Part shown: piece by piece, positions 7,729 to 14,701 of the stretch
Numbering within the stretch: position 1 is the stretch's first letter
Layout of the letters: the number at the start of each line of letters is the position of its first letter
Source of the DNA: Firmicutes bacterium UBA3906
GTDB lineage: Bacteria > Bacillota > Clostridia > Caldicoprobacterales > DTU083
Length of the DNA stretch: 16,293 bases
Assembly (NCBI GenBank): GCA_002391555.1
Contig: DGFG01000089.1
Span: forward strand, 21,001-37,293
Direction: 5' to 3'
Made by a program: the position numbers and the translations under genes
The notes under the pieces: model-generated
Told to the model about the DNA's origin: nothing
The model's input: only the letters and a program-made list of their open reading frames with translations
Database searches by the model: none

Positions 7729-7757
7729 TTGACCACAAGAAGTTCAAAGCCTATATA
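7729..7757 (+). promoter_or_regulatory. Possible conventional promoter upstream of spoIIGA
   Basis: TTGACC (7729-7734), 17 bp, TATATA (7752-7757). The -35 lies within one copy of a repeated TTTGNCCA motif, and AAGCCT (7747-7752)/AGGCTT (7761-7766) form a short dyad over the -10. Confidence 0.4.
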
Positions 7758-7812
7758 AAAAGGCTTATAAAAAGGGCTGGCTAGCTTCTTCTAGCTATAG
7801 GGGGCATTGTCA

Positions 7813-8718
7813 ATGGTGGTATATAGGTATATAGATATTATCTGGCTAAATAATGCCTGTGTGAACTTTTTGATCCTATACCTGGTATGGAGGATTGCAA
7901 AAAACAGCTCTTCCCTATGGCGACTTATGGCCTCTGCTAGTATGGGAGCCTTGTACGCAGTGCTTTTGCTTGTACCTAGCCTTCATTTTCTTTCCTTCCT
8001 ACCCTTTAAGCTTATCCTGTCAATTCTCATGGTCCTATTAGCCTATAGGGTTTACAGGCTAAAAGATTTTTTAAAGCTTATTGGCTTTTTTTATGCCATT
8101 ACGTTTTTGCTGGCTGGTTCCTGCTTCGCTTTCTTTTATGCTAGTAAAAGAGAACTTATGGTTGAAAATGGCCTCTTTATCATAGAGGACTTTCCCATTA
8201 GGCTAATCTTATACTCAGCTACATTTTTATTAATCCTCTACCGTACCCTTTGGCCCCTAATAGTTAAAAAAATTAATACAAAAAACCTAATATATAGGAT
8301 AAGGCTATACTTTGAAGGACAGATTATTAGCTTAGATGCCCTATTAGATACAGGCAATGACCTATGTGACCCCATCAACAAGAGTCCGGTTATGCTAGTT
8401 GAGTATGACCTTATAAAGCAGGTTCTACCGCTTGAAATAAAAAGGCTATACAGGCAAGGAGGCAGTGTTTTTCAGCTAGAAAACAAAGAAATTAAAGATA
8501 GCCTGCTTGAATCAGGCTGGCTTGATAGGTTTAGGCTGATACCTTATGCAAGTGTTAATGGTAGTGGCCTTATTATGGCTTACAAGCCTGACAAGGCAAG
8601 CATTTTGATAGATGGAAGATGGGAGTTTATAAAGGATATCATGGTTGGCATAAAAAAAGAAAGGCTTACCTTTGATAATGAGTACCATGGGCTTATACAG
8701 CCACAAATATTACCATAA
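7813..8718 (+). CDS. spoIIGA: Sporulation sigma-E processing peptidase SpoIIGA
   Basis: Membrane-embedded aspartic protease that removes the propeptide of pro-sigma-E in the mother cell after asymmetric division, when signalled by SpoIIR from the forespore. ATG 7813 gives 301 residues and lies 8 nt after AGGGGGC; an in-frame TTG at 7807 is too close to that site. The N-terminal half holds about five hydrophobic segments. The C-terminal half carries [10 protein letters not shown], with the catalytic Asp at residue 179 (Asp183 in B. subtilis). The next gene, sigE, encodes its substrate and begins 14 bp downstream, the classic spoIIG operon. Confidence 0.95.
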   Translation: MVVYRYIDIIWLNNACVNFLILYLVWRIAKNSSSLWRLMASASMGALYAVLLLVPSLHFLSFLPFKLILSILMVLLAYRVYRLKDFLKLIGFFYAITFLLAGSCFAFFYASKRELMVENGLFIIEDFPIRLILYSATFLLILYRTLWPLIVKKINTKNLIYRIRLYFEGQIISLDALLDTGNDLCDPINKSPVMLVEYDLIKQVLPLEIKRLYRQGGSVFQLENKEIKDSLLESGWLDRFRLIPYASVNGSGLIMAYKPDKASILIDGRWEFIKDIMVGIKKERLTFDNEYHGLIQPQILP

Positions 8719-8732
8719 CAGGAGGTTTACCA

Positions 8733-9464
8733 ATGCCAGTGTTAAAGAAAATAAGGCTTAGAATAAGGCTTTTACTGCTAAGACTACTTTCCCATTTTCC
8801 CTCCCTAAGGAGGAGGTATATTCATTATATAAGCGGGAGCGAGGCCCTACCTCCACCCTTGACAAGTGAGGAGGAAACAAGGCTAATTAGCAAGCTAGGC
8901 CAGGGGGATATGTCTGTAAAGTCTACCTTGATAGAGAGGAATCTTAGGCTGGTTGTTTATATAGCCAGAAAGTTTGAAAACACAGGCATAGGGGTTGAGG
9001 ATCTTATTTCAATTGGGACCATCGGCCTTATAAAGGCAGTAAACACCTTTAACCCTACGAAAAATATCAAGCTTGCCACCTATGCGTCCCGCTGTATAGA
9101 AAATGAAATCCTTATGTATCTAAGGAGAAATGGCAAGATCAAATCTGAGATATCCTTTGATGAGCCCCTAAATGTCGACTGGGACGGTAATGAACTCCTG
9201 CTATCTGATATATTAGGTACAGAGTACGACCTAGTATACAAGTACATTGAGGACGAGGTTGATAAGGAACTACTAAAGCTAGCTATGGATAAACTGACCC
9301 ATAGGGAAAAATCTATAATGGAGCTTCGGTTTGGCCTAAAGGATGGCGTAGAAAAGACACAAAAGGAGGTAGCTGATATGCTTGGCATATCCCAGTCTTA
9401 CATATCTAGGCTTGAAAAAAGAATAATAAAAAGGCTACAAAAGGAAATAAGTCGTATGGTTTAA
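8733..9464 (+). CDS. sigE: RNA polymerase sigma-E precursor (mother-cell sporulation factor)
   Basis: Made as inactive, membrane-associated pro-sigma-E and cleaved by SpoIIGA, then directs early mother-cell transcription. 243 residues from ATG 8733, with a perfect AGGAGGT. The N-terminal roughly 32 residues are a basic, Leu-rich amphipathic propeptide ending near [15 protein letters not shown], the usual processing region. Region 2 contains [14 protein letters not shown] and [17 protein letters not shown]; region 4 contains the helix-turn-helix [20 protein letters not shown]. Similarity to Bacillus sigma-E is very high. Sigma-K is related, but the neighbouring spoIIGA settles the identity. 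Confidence 0.97.
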   Translation: MPVLKKIRLRIRLLLLRLLSHFPSLRRRYIHYISGSEALPPPLTSEEETRLISKLGQGDMSVKSTLIERNLRLVVYIARKFENTGIGVEDLISIGTIGLIKAVNTFNPTKNIKLATYASRCIENEILMYLRRNGKIKSEISFDEPLNVDWDGNELLLSDILGTEYDLVYKYIEDEVDKELLKLAMDKLTHREKSIMELRFGLKDGVEKTQKEVADMLGISQSYISRLEKRIIKRLQKEISRMV

Positions 9465-9502
9465 GCGAATAAATCCTACTGTCTGAGGCAATAATTTCAT
9501 TG

Positions 9503-9553
9503 AAGGTTAATTGATGTTTTACTTACCTATCACAAGTGATAATCAGTAACCTT
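9503..9553 (+). promoter_or_regulatory. Large predicted stem-loop in the sigE–sigG gap
   Basis: Outer arms AAGGTTA (9503-9509) and TAACCTT (9547-9553) pair perfectly, followed by TGAT (9512-9515)/ATCA (9542-9545) and an inner TATCAC-AA-GTGATA (9528-9541). About 16-17 pairs in all, with a 12-nt bulge on the 5' side. It ends 29 nt before the sigG ATG and leaves the ribosome-binding site free. Possible attenuator, translational control element or operator; a TGATAAT at 9537-9543 could also be a -10. Confidence 0.5.
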
Positions 9554-9582
9554 TTGAAGACAAGCAGACGGAGGAGAAGAGT

Positions 9583-10356
9583 ATGCGGACAACTAAAGTT
9601 GAAATTTGTGGTGTAAACACTTCAAAGTTACCTGTTCTTAGCAATGAAAGAATGATGGAGCTCTTTTCACTTATGGATGCTGGTGATGAAAGCGCTAGGG
9701 AGGAATTTATACAGGGAAATCTTAGGCTAGTACTTAGCGTTATTCAAAGGTTTAATAATAGGGGAGAGCATATAGATGACTTATTTCAAGTAGGTTGTAT
9801 AGGCCTTATAAAGGCCATTGATAATTTTGATGTAAACCAAAATGTCAGGTTTTCTACCTATGCTGTCCCCATGATTATAGGGGAAATCCGTAGGTATCTG
9901 AGGGATAATAACCCCATCAGGGTCTCCCGGTCCTTAAGAGATATAGCCTACAAGGCACTACAGGTAAGGGACCAGCTTATAAATAAAAACTCCCAGGAGC
10001 CTACTATAGGTGAGATTGCCAAGGAACTAGACCTGCCTAGGGAGGATGTTGTTTTTGCCCTGGATGCCATCCAGGATCCAATATCTCTTTTTGAACCTAT
10101 CTACCATGATGGTGGAGATGCCATTTTTGTAATGGACCAAATCAGTGATGAAAAGCACCAGGACAAGAGCTGGATAGAGGGGATTGCCCTAAAAGAGGCC
10201 CTTAAAAAGCTAAATGATAGGGAAAAGTTAATCTTGACCCTCCGCTTTTTTGAGGGAAGGACCCAGATGGAGGTAGCAGAGGAGATAGGCATATCTCAAG
10301 CCCAGGTCTCACGTCTTGAAAAGACAGCATTAAAGCATATGAGGAAAAATATATAA
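9583..10356 (+). CDS. sigG: RNA polymerase sigma-G (late forespore sporulation factor)
   Basis: Directs late forespore transcription after engulfment; in Bacillus it is transcribed by sigma-F and by itself. 257 residues from ATG 9583, behind GGAGGAGA. The N-terminal KVEICGVNTSKLPVL is diagnostic of sigma-G, as are GNLRLVLSVIQRFNNRGE, FSTYAVPMIIGEIRRYLRDN and SLFEPIYHDGGD. Region 4 contains QMEVAEEIGISQAQVSRLEK. Sigma-F lacks the CGVNTSKLPVL segment. The gene is 118 bp after sigE with a structured leader between them, so readthrough from the sigE transcript may be dampened. Confidence 0.97.
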   Translation: MRTTKVEICGVNTSKLPVLSNERMMELFSLMDAGDESAREEFIQGNLRLVLSVIQRFNNRGEHIDDLFQVGCIGLIKAIDNFDVNQNVRFSTYAVPMIIGEIRRYLRDNNPIRVSRSLRDIAYKALQVRDQLINKNSQEPTIGEIAKELDLPREDVVFALDAIQDPISLFEPIYHDGGDAIFVMDQISDEKHQDKSWIEGIALKEALKKLNDREKLILTLRFFEGRTQMEVAEEIGISQAQVSRLEKTALKHMRKNI

Positions 10357-10364
10357 AAGCCCGG

Positions 10365-10378
10365 AACTAGGCCTAGTT
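10365..10378. repeat. 14-bp perfect palindrome after sigG
   Basis: AACTAGGCCTAGTT begins 9 bp after the sigG stop. Without a T tract it is not a standard terminator. It may simply reflect the abundance of CTAG in this DNA. Confidence 0.5.
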
Positions 10379-10443
10379 TAGGCAACATTGTTGGTAATAT
10401 CCTATCTAAAGCCCATAAGTCATAGTCTTTAGGAAAGGGTATA

Positions 10444-10462
10444 TTAAGGCAACTAGCCTTAA
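10444..10462. repeat. 7-bp inverted repeat between sigG and ylmC
   Basis: TTAAGGC (10444-10450) and GCCTTAA (10456-10462) around a 5-nt loop. No T tract follows. Together with the palindrome at 10365-10378 it is the main structure in the 211-bp gap. Confidence 0.5.
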
Positions 10463-10521
10463 GCTAAAGTGTCGCTACAAAAGCCCCACTAACAAGGACA
10501 TACATTTATTATCGCTTTCCT

Positions 10522-10549
10522 GAATATGATTAAGTGTATATCATATTTA
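10522..10549 (+). promoter_or_regulatory. Possible sigma-E-type promoter or operator of ylmC
   Basis: GAATATG (10522-10528), 13 bp, CATATTTA (10542-10549) partly fits the sigma-E pattern (-35 6/7, -10 about 5/8). The same bases form a perfect dyad, AATATGAT-N9-ATCATATT (10523-10547). The expected transcript start, near 10556, would lie at the ribosome-binding site, which weakens the promoter call. Confidence 0.3.
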
Positions 10550-10567
10550 GTTATGGGGTGGTAGCTA

Positions 10568-10816
10568 GTGCCCAAATCATCGGACTTTAGGGTAAAAGAG
10601 GTAATAAATATTAGGGATGGTCGTAGACTAGGTACTATTATAGATATGGAGTTTAACCTAAGCGAGGGTAGGATTACAGCTATTATAGTACCAGGCTCAA
10701 GCAAATGGATGGGCCTTATAAAGAATGGAGATGATATTGTAATACCTTGGGAAAGGATAAAAAAGATTGGTGATGATGTGATATTAGTTGATATAGAAGC
10801 TAGGCGTTATCCTTAG
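10568..10816 (+). CDS. ylmC: YlmC/YmxH family PRC-barrel sporulation protein
   Basis: Small PRC-barrel-like protein of the YlmC/YmxH sporulation family, whose precise role is unknown. GTG start at 10568 after GGGGTGG; 82 residues, typical length. Seen in the sequence: an RVKEVINIRDGRRLG start, the IIDMEFNLSEGRITAIIVPG barrel strands and the VIPWERIKKIGDDVILVD end, all characteristic of the family. The PRC-barrel fold often mediates protein or RNA contacts. The position after sigG and before nrdR is common in Clostridia. A possible sigma-E-like promoter precedes it. Confidence 0.88.
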   Translation: MPKSSDFRVKEVINIRDGRRLGTIIDMEFNLSEGRITAIIVPGSSKWMGLIKNGDDIVIPWERIKKIGDDVILVDIEARRYP

Positions 10817-10844
10817 TTTTCTAGCTGCTTTGTCAATTAGTGGC

Positions 10845-10873
10845 TGGACTAAAGTGGCTAATAATAATATAAT
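10845..10873 (+). promoter_or_regulatory. Candidate promoter of nrdR
   Basis: TGGACT (10845-10850), 17 bp, and a perfect TATAAT (10868-10873), with an expected start near 10880. AGTGGCT is repeated at 10839-10845 and 10853-10859 (14-bp period) around the -35. Confidence 0.5.
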
Positions 10874-10903
10874 GGGTACATAAATCAGATGGAGGTAGGC
10901 CCA

Positions 10904-11359
10904 ATGAAGTGCCCCTTTTGCAGCTATATTGATAGTAAGGTCATTGATTCACGTCCCACCGATGAGGGCTCAACTATCAGGAGAAGGCGAGAATGTATAA
11001 GTTGTAATAAGAGATTTACCACATATGAAAAGATTGAAAATGTACCCATAATCGTAGTTAAAAAGGATGGCCGACGGGAGGCATTCGATAGCAGCAAGAT
11101 CCTATCAGGTATGCTAAAGGCCTGCGAGAAAAGGCCTGTCCCCAAAAAGCTAATAGACGAAGCAGTTTTAGATATTGAAAAAAAGGTATACAATACACTA
11201 GACCAGGAGGTAACCAGCGAAAGAATCGGAGAGCTGGTTATGAAAAAGCTAAAAGAGTTAGATGAGGTTGCCTATGTTAGGTTTGCATCTGTATACCGGC
11301 AGTTTAAGGACATTAACACCTTTATGGATGAACTAAAAAAGCTTTTAAACGAAGAATAA
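10904..11359 (+). CDS. nrdR: Transcriptional repressor NrdR
   Basis: Zinc-ribbon/ATP-cone repressor that senses dATP/ATP and shuts down ribonucleotide reductase genes by binding NrdR boxes. ATG 10904 gives 151 residues and is 7 nt after GGAGGT; an in-frame ATG at 10889 is upstream of that site and would add five residues not seen in the family. The zinc ligands are Cys3, Cys6, Cys31 and Cys34 (CPFC and CISC). An Arg-rich stretch, IRRRREC, follows the first pair. The ATP-cone (about residues 46-136) begins at [15 protein letters not shown]. No ribonucleotide reductase gene is adjacent. A terminator follows at once. Confidence 0.97.
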   Translation: MKCPFCSYIDSKVIDSRPTDEGSTIRRRRECISCNKRFTTYEKIENVPIIVVKKDGRREAFDSSKILSGMLKACEKRPVPKKLIDEAVLDIEKKVYNTLDQEVTSERIGELVMKKLKELDEVAYVRFASVYRQFKDINTFMDELKKLLNEE

Positions 11360-11360
11360 T

Positions 11361-11386
11361 ACGGAGCCACATGGCTTCGTTTTTTT
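11361..11386 (+). terminator. Intrinsic terminator after nrdR
   Basis: ACGGAGCC (11361-11368) pairs with GGCTTCGT (11373-11380) through an ACAT loop (one G·U pair), followed by a run of T residues to 11386. It begins one base after the nrdR stop codon. Confidence 0.88.
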
Positions 11387-11420
11387 AAGCTTAAAGCTAG
11401 TAAGAAAAGGAGAGAAAGCC

Positions 11421-12275
11421 ATGCCAGGTACAAGTCCAGGGAAAAAGGACCCAATGATTGATTCACAATTTAAAGAAAACAAGCTAGGAGAGCTTTATTA
11501 TTATACTATTCCTTCCTTTACGGAGACAGGCCTTGTAAAACATGGCTTTAGCTCGAGGTTAGGAGGGGTTAGCCAAGGTGAAGTGGCTAGCCTTAATCTA
11601 GGCTTTAAGCGCAAGGACTCAGCAGATAATGTTAAAAAGAACTTTCAAATTATATGCCAGGCCTTGGGGATAGAGACAAGGCAGATGGTATTTTCCGACC
11701 AGGTCCACAAGGACAGGGTAGCCCTAGTCGATGAAACAGACTCAGGTAAGGGCTTTGATAGGCCATCTGATATTAGAGGATGTGACGGTCTTATAACAAA
11801 CAGGCCTGGGCTAGCCCTAGTTACCTTTTATGCAGATTGTGTTCCCCTTTACTTTTTAGATCCAAGGCAAAGGGCAATAGGACTTGCCCACTCAGGCTGG
11901 CGGAGCACTCTAGCAGAGATTGGCAAGAAAACCTTACTTGCAATGCAGGAATATTTTGCCACCGACCCATCTGACTGCTTAGTAGGCATAGGTCCATCTA
12001 TAGGCCAGTGCTGCTTTGAGGTAGATAGGCCTGTAGCAGAACTTTTCACCACTAATTATCCCAAATACCAGGCTGAATTAGTAAAGAAAAAGGCTGAGAA
12101 ATACCACATAGATTTATGGAGTCTAATAAGACTACAACTTATAAATGCAGGCATAAGGGAGGAAAATATTACCCTGGCCTCAACCTGTACAGCCTGTAAT
12201 AACAAGGTTTTCTTTAGTCATAGGGCAGACAAGGGCAAAACAGGTAGCCTGGCAGCCTTTCTGATGCTTGTTTAA
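11421..12275 (+). CDS. pgeF: Peptidoglycan editing factor PgeF / YlmD (multicopper polyphenol oxidase-like)
   Basis: Member of the YfiH/PgeF (DUF152) family. Members have been assigned purine-nucleoside phosphorylase/adenosine deaminase activity, laccase-like activity and, in E. coli, a role in keeping wrong amino acids out of peptidoglycan precursors. 284 residues from ATG 11421, behind AAGGAGAG. The three metal ligands of the family are present: His96 (DQVH), Cys140 (ADCVPL) and His157 (HSGWR). The GPSIGQCCFEV segment and the C-terminal CTACNNKVFFSHRAD motif also match. In Bacillus this gene (ylmD) leads the ylmE–sepF–ylmG–divIVA cluster; those genes are absent here. Which activity applies is uncertain. 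Confidence 0.93.
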   Translation: MPGTSPGKKDPMIDSQFKENKLGELYYYTIPSFTETGLVKHGFSSRLGGVSQGEVASLNLGFKRKDSADNVKKNFQIICQALGIETRQMVFSDQVHKDRVALVDETDSGKGFDRPSDIRGCDGLITNRPGLALVTFYADCVPLYFLDPRQRAIGLAHSGWRSTLAEIGKKTLLAMQEYFATDPSDCLVGIGPSIGQCCFEVDRPVAELFTTNYPKYQAELVKKKAEKYHIDLWSLIRLQLINAGIREENITLASTCTACNNKVFFSHRADKGKTGSLAAFLMLV

Positions 12276-12287
12276 GACAAGTTTTTT
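12266..12287 (+). terminator. Weak intrinsic terminator overlapping the end of pgeF
   Basis: CTTGT (12267-12271) and ACAAG (12277-12281) pair around a loop that holds the pgeF stop codon, followed by six T residues (12282-12287). The stem is short, so termination may be partial. Confidence 0.5.
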
Positions 12288-12367
12288 AATCATTTCTTTG
12301 GGCATACATCAACTGCTAGAAGGGAAAGCTAAGCTTAGTAAAAAAATCTCGATGCGAGGTGATGTTA

Positions 12368-13096
12368 ATGCCCCTTGGCTTAACACTTTTAGCTGTAGTA
12401 TCCATTCTTCTTTTATTTGGTCTAGGACAGAATATATTAGATCGGATGAGGCTAAATGATAAGACTGCCCTTTTCTTTATGGCAGGTATTTTTATCGGCG
12501 GCCTGCTTCCTGATATATCCCTTGGTAGATACTTTTCCATCAATATAGGGGGCGCAATAATTCCCCTAATATTGGTGGTTTACCTTTATGTAAAGGCAGG
12601 AACAAGAAAAGAAAAAACAAGGTCAATATTGGCAACTATACTTGCTGCAGCTGGAGTTTATCTAGCCGGCAAACTACTACCTGATGACCCTGAGACCATG
12701 TTTATTGATCCTAATTATGTATATGGGATACTGGCTGGGATTATTGCTTACCTATTTGGTAGGTCTAGAAGGGCATCCTTTATTGCTGGTGTAGGGGGAG
12801 TAATCCTTGCGGACCTAGCACAGGGCCTTGAGAATATTATTAGAAATATACCTGCCCCAATTAGTATTGGGGGCGCTGGAGCCTTAGATATTGTAGTAAT
12901 GTCTGGTCTACTAGCTGTCCTATTAGCAGAGTTTATAGGTGAGCTAAGGGAAAAGTTGCAGGGAGGTACTGATAAAAAGCATATGACCTTTGACAGTGCG
13001 GAGTTTACTAGTGCCATGGGGGCTGAGGACAAGTCTAGGCATAAAGAGGAGCAAGGCGAAAAGGAGAGAGATGGCAATGAGCAAAAAAACCATTAG
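12368..13096 (+). CDS. DUF1614-like polytopic membrane protein upstream of spoIIP
   Basis: 242-residue integral membrane protein. Of the in-frame starts GTG 12359, ATG 12362 and ATG 12368, the last lies 6 nt after GAGGTG (12356-12361) and gives MPLGLTLLAV. Six or seven hydrophobic segments are visible (about 3-20, 33-48, 58-75, 87-103, 117-131, 137-152, 171-191), with conserved-looking SINIGGAIIPL, GGVILADLAQGLEN and GGAGALDIVVMSG motifs, the last resembling DUF1614 proteins. A highly charged cytoplasmic tail follows (about 192-242). Its last 20 bases overlap spoIIP, so the two are probably co-translated, which hints at a role in engulfment or the spore envelope. A CATACATC at 12303-12310 resembles a sigma-E -10, but no good -35 is seen. 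The family call is from memory of motifs and uncertain. Confidence 0.6.
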   Translation: MPLGLTLLAVVSILLLFGLGQNILDRMRLNDKTALFFMAGIFIGGLLPDISLGRYFSINIGGAIIPLILVVYLYVKAGTRKEKTRSILATILAAAGVYLAGKLLPDDPETMFIDPNYVYGILAGIIAYLFGRSRRASFIAGVGGVILADLAQGLENIIRNIPAPISIGGAGALDIVVMSGLLAVLLAEFIGELREKLQGGTDKKHMTFDSAEFTSAMGAEDKSRHKEEQGEKERDGNEQKNH

Positions 13097-14213
13097 GCTG
13101 TTAATAGCTAGTATCCTAGTTTTCGCTTTACTAGGTCCAATAGTAGAGGCTGATGACTGGTATGAGCCTGACCCCGGTTATTTTACCCTAGTGGACGAAA
13201 ATGGTGATGAGCTAACAGTTATGGCAAGGGAAATCTATGCTGAGGATGAGTATATAAGTAGCGATAACAAGCATTATAAGGTTACTAGGGTAGACAAAGA
13301 CAAAAGGATTGCCTATGCAAAGTATCAGGGGGAGGCTAGTCTAGAGACCATATTGGTAGACAATGCAGTTAAAACAGCGGCTCTTTCTAAAGACGCTTGT
13401 ATAGTCATGTATTCAACCCATAATTCAGAATCCTATCTGCCCTCTGATGGTAAACAAAGTATAAAGGGAGGGGGAGGGATTTTAGATGTGGGAGAAGCCT
13501 TTAAAAAGAACCTAGAGAAAAGGGGGATTAAGGCGGTATTTGATAAAACAGCCCATGACCCCCATGATGCAGGCGCCTATAGGCGGTCTAGGCAAACAGC
13601 AAGCAAACTAATTAAATCCAATATGCCCATAGCCGCAGTTTTTGATATTCATAGAGATGGAGTACCTAAAAGCCATTATGTAACCAAGGTCGATGGCCAA
13701 GATATGTCCATGGTAAGGATAGTTATAGGTAGGCGAAACCAAAACAGGAAAGCAAATGAGGAACTGGCCAAAAAGGTGAAGTCTGTAGCTGACAAAACCT
13801 ATCCTGGCCTTATCAAGGATATTTTTATTGGTAAGGGGACCTACAATCAGGAACTATCCCCTAGGTCACTACTATTTGAGTTTGGTACCCTTGGTAATAG
13901 CAAGGAGGCTGCACAAAAATCAACAGCCTACCTAGCAGAGGTTATCTCAAAAACCATGTTCGGTGGTCAGGTAAAAAAACATGACCAAGAAAAGGGTGAT
14001 ACAGAGGGTGAACAGATAAGGGTCAAGCCCATTGATAAAGAAAAATCCACAGCTGGTCGTAGTGGTATACTATGGCTTGTAATTATTGCTGTAGTGGGCA
14101 TTGTTGGTTTTCTATTTATTAGTACCGGTTCTAGGGAAATGAGGTCAAAGTTTAAAAAATCTGATGGCCAGGACTTTAGCTCCTTTCTTGGTCGAAGAAA
14201 GAAAAGAAAGTAG
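13077..14213 (+). CDS. spoIIP: Stage II sporulation protein P (peptidoglycan amidase/endopeptidase)
   Basis: Cell-wall hydrolase that, with SpoIID and SpoIIM, thins septal peptidoglycan and drives engulfment. ATG 13077 (8 nt after GGAGAG) gives 378 residues; ATG 13071 is only 2 nt from that site. Residues about 5-24 are a signal/anchor segment. The catalytic domain (about 108-295) has His115 in STHNSESYLP, His192 in DIHRDG and Glu268 in LLFEFGT, matching conserved putative metal/active-site positions. The usual HTHNSE reads STHNSE, so the first His of that motif is Ser. Unusually, a second hydrophobic helix lies near the C-terminus (about 331-349), followed by a basic tail ending GRRKKRK, suggesting anchorage at both ends or a C-terminal anchor after signal cleavage. 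Confidence 0.92.
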   Translation: MSKKTIRLLIASILVFALLGPIVEADDWYEPDPGYFTLVDENGDELTVMAREIYAEDEYISSDNKHYKVTRVDKDKRIAYAKYQGEASLETILVDNAVKTAALSKDACIVMYSTHNSESYLPSDGKQSIKGGGGILDVGEAFKKNLEKRGIKAVFDKTAHDPHDAGAYRRSRQTASKLIKSNMPIAAVFDIHRDGVPKSHYVTKVDGQDMSMVRIVIGRRNQNRKANEELAKKVKSVADKTYPGLIKDIFIGKGTYNQELSPRSLLFEFGTLGNSKEAAQKSTAYLAEVISKTMFGGQVKKHDQEKGDTEGEQIRVKPIDKEKSTAGRSGILWLVIIAVVGIVGFLFISTGSREMRSKFKKSDGQDFSSFLGRRKKRK

Positions 14214-14241
14214 GGGCCAAAAGGCAAAGGGGTAGGCAAGA

Positions 14242-14697
14242 ATGCAGATCATATATTATAGCTATTGGAGTACCTATGCAGCCTACCTCGCCGCTGCCCT
14301 ACACACAGGTAGCTATAGGGGCAAGTCACCTTCAAAAGGGCAGATAGACCGCCAATGGAACCTATGTAAAAGATATAGCCAGCAATTTGGAAACCTTTTA
14401 TACATAGGCCTAGATGATAGACATAGGGAGGTCTATGCCCTAGGCTGCAAAAGGCAAGGAGATATGGCCAAATTTGCACTTGAAGGCTTTGTTAGGATAT
14501 TTACAGAAACAGAAGCAGTCCATCTAGTAAAGGCAGGCCCTTTAGAGGGTCCTATACCCTTTTTAATAGAAGGATTTTATAGGTTCAGTAAAAGAAAAAG
14601 GATTCTCAGACTGGCCTTTCATTTTTGGATGAAAAGGACCTACAAGAAATGCAAAGAGCTTGTTTTTAACACTAGACAGGACCTAGATGGGGAATGA
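14242..14697 (+). CDS. DUF3189 family protein, divergent copy
   Basis: 151-residue soluble protein resembling the following gene and the DUF3189 family, of unknown function. ATG 14242 has an AGGGGT-type site about 8 nt upstream and lies 28 bp after spoIIP. It begins QIIYYSYWSTYAAYLAAALHTG, where the neighbour has LVYYCYGGAHTSVTCAAIHL, so the Cys and the Gly-Gly-Ala-His stretch are lost. A LLYIGLDDRHREVYALGCK segment aligns with the neighbour's PVYVGRDELGLDIYIMGMK. No signal peptide or membrane helix is evident. The loss of the conserved N-terminal residues suggests a specialised or regulatory copy. Assignment relies on the comparison with the next gene. Confidence 0.68.
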   Translation: MQIIYYSYWSTYAAYLAAALHTGSYRGKSPSKGQIDRQWNLCKRYSQQFGNLLYIGLDDRHREVYALGCKRQGDMAKFALEGFVRIFTETEAVHLVKAGPLEGPIPFLIEGFYRFSKRKRILRLAFHFWMKRTYKKCKELVFNTRQDLDGE

Positions 14698-14701
14698 ATT
14701 T

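Noticed and set aside
12303..12310. CATACATC as a sigma-E promoter for the DUF1614-like–spoIIP pair
   Set aside because: The -10 fits well, but no acceptable -35 lies at the right distance, so it is not listed as a feature.
12268..12459. 63-codon open frame starting at the end of pgeF
   Set aside because: It overlaps the terminator and the start of the membrane protein in another frame, and shows no family features.
12990..13076. Upstream extension of SpoIIP
   Set aside because: It would overlap the preceding gene by over 100 bp and put basic sequence before the signal segment; ATG 13077 has the better ribosome-binding site.
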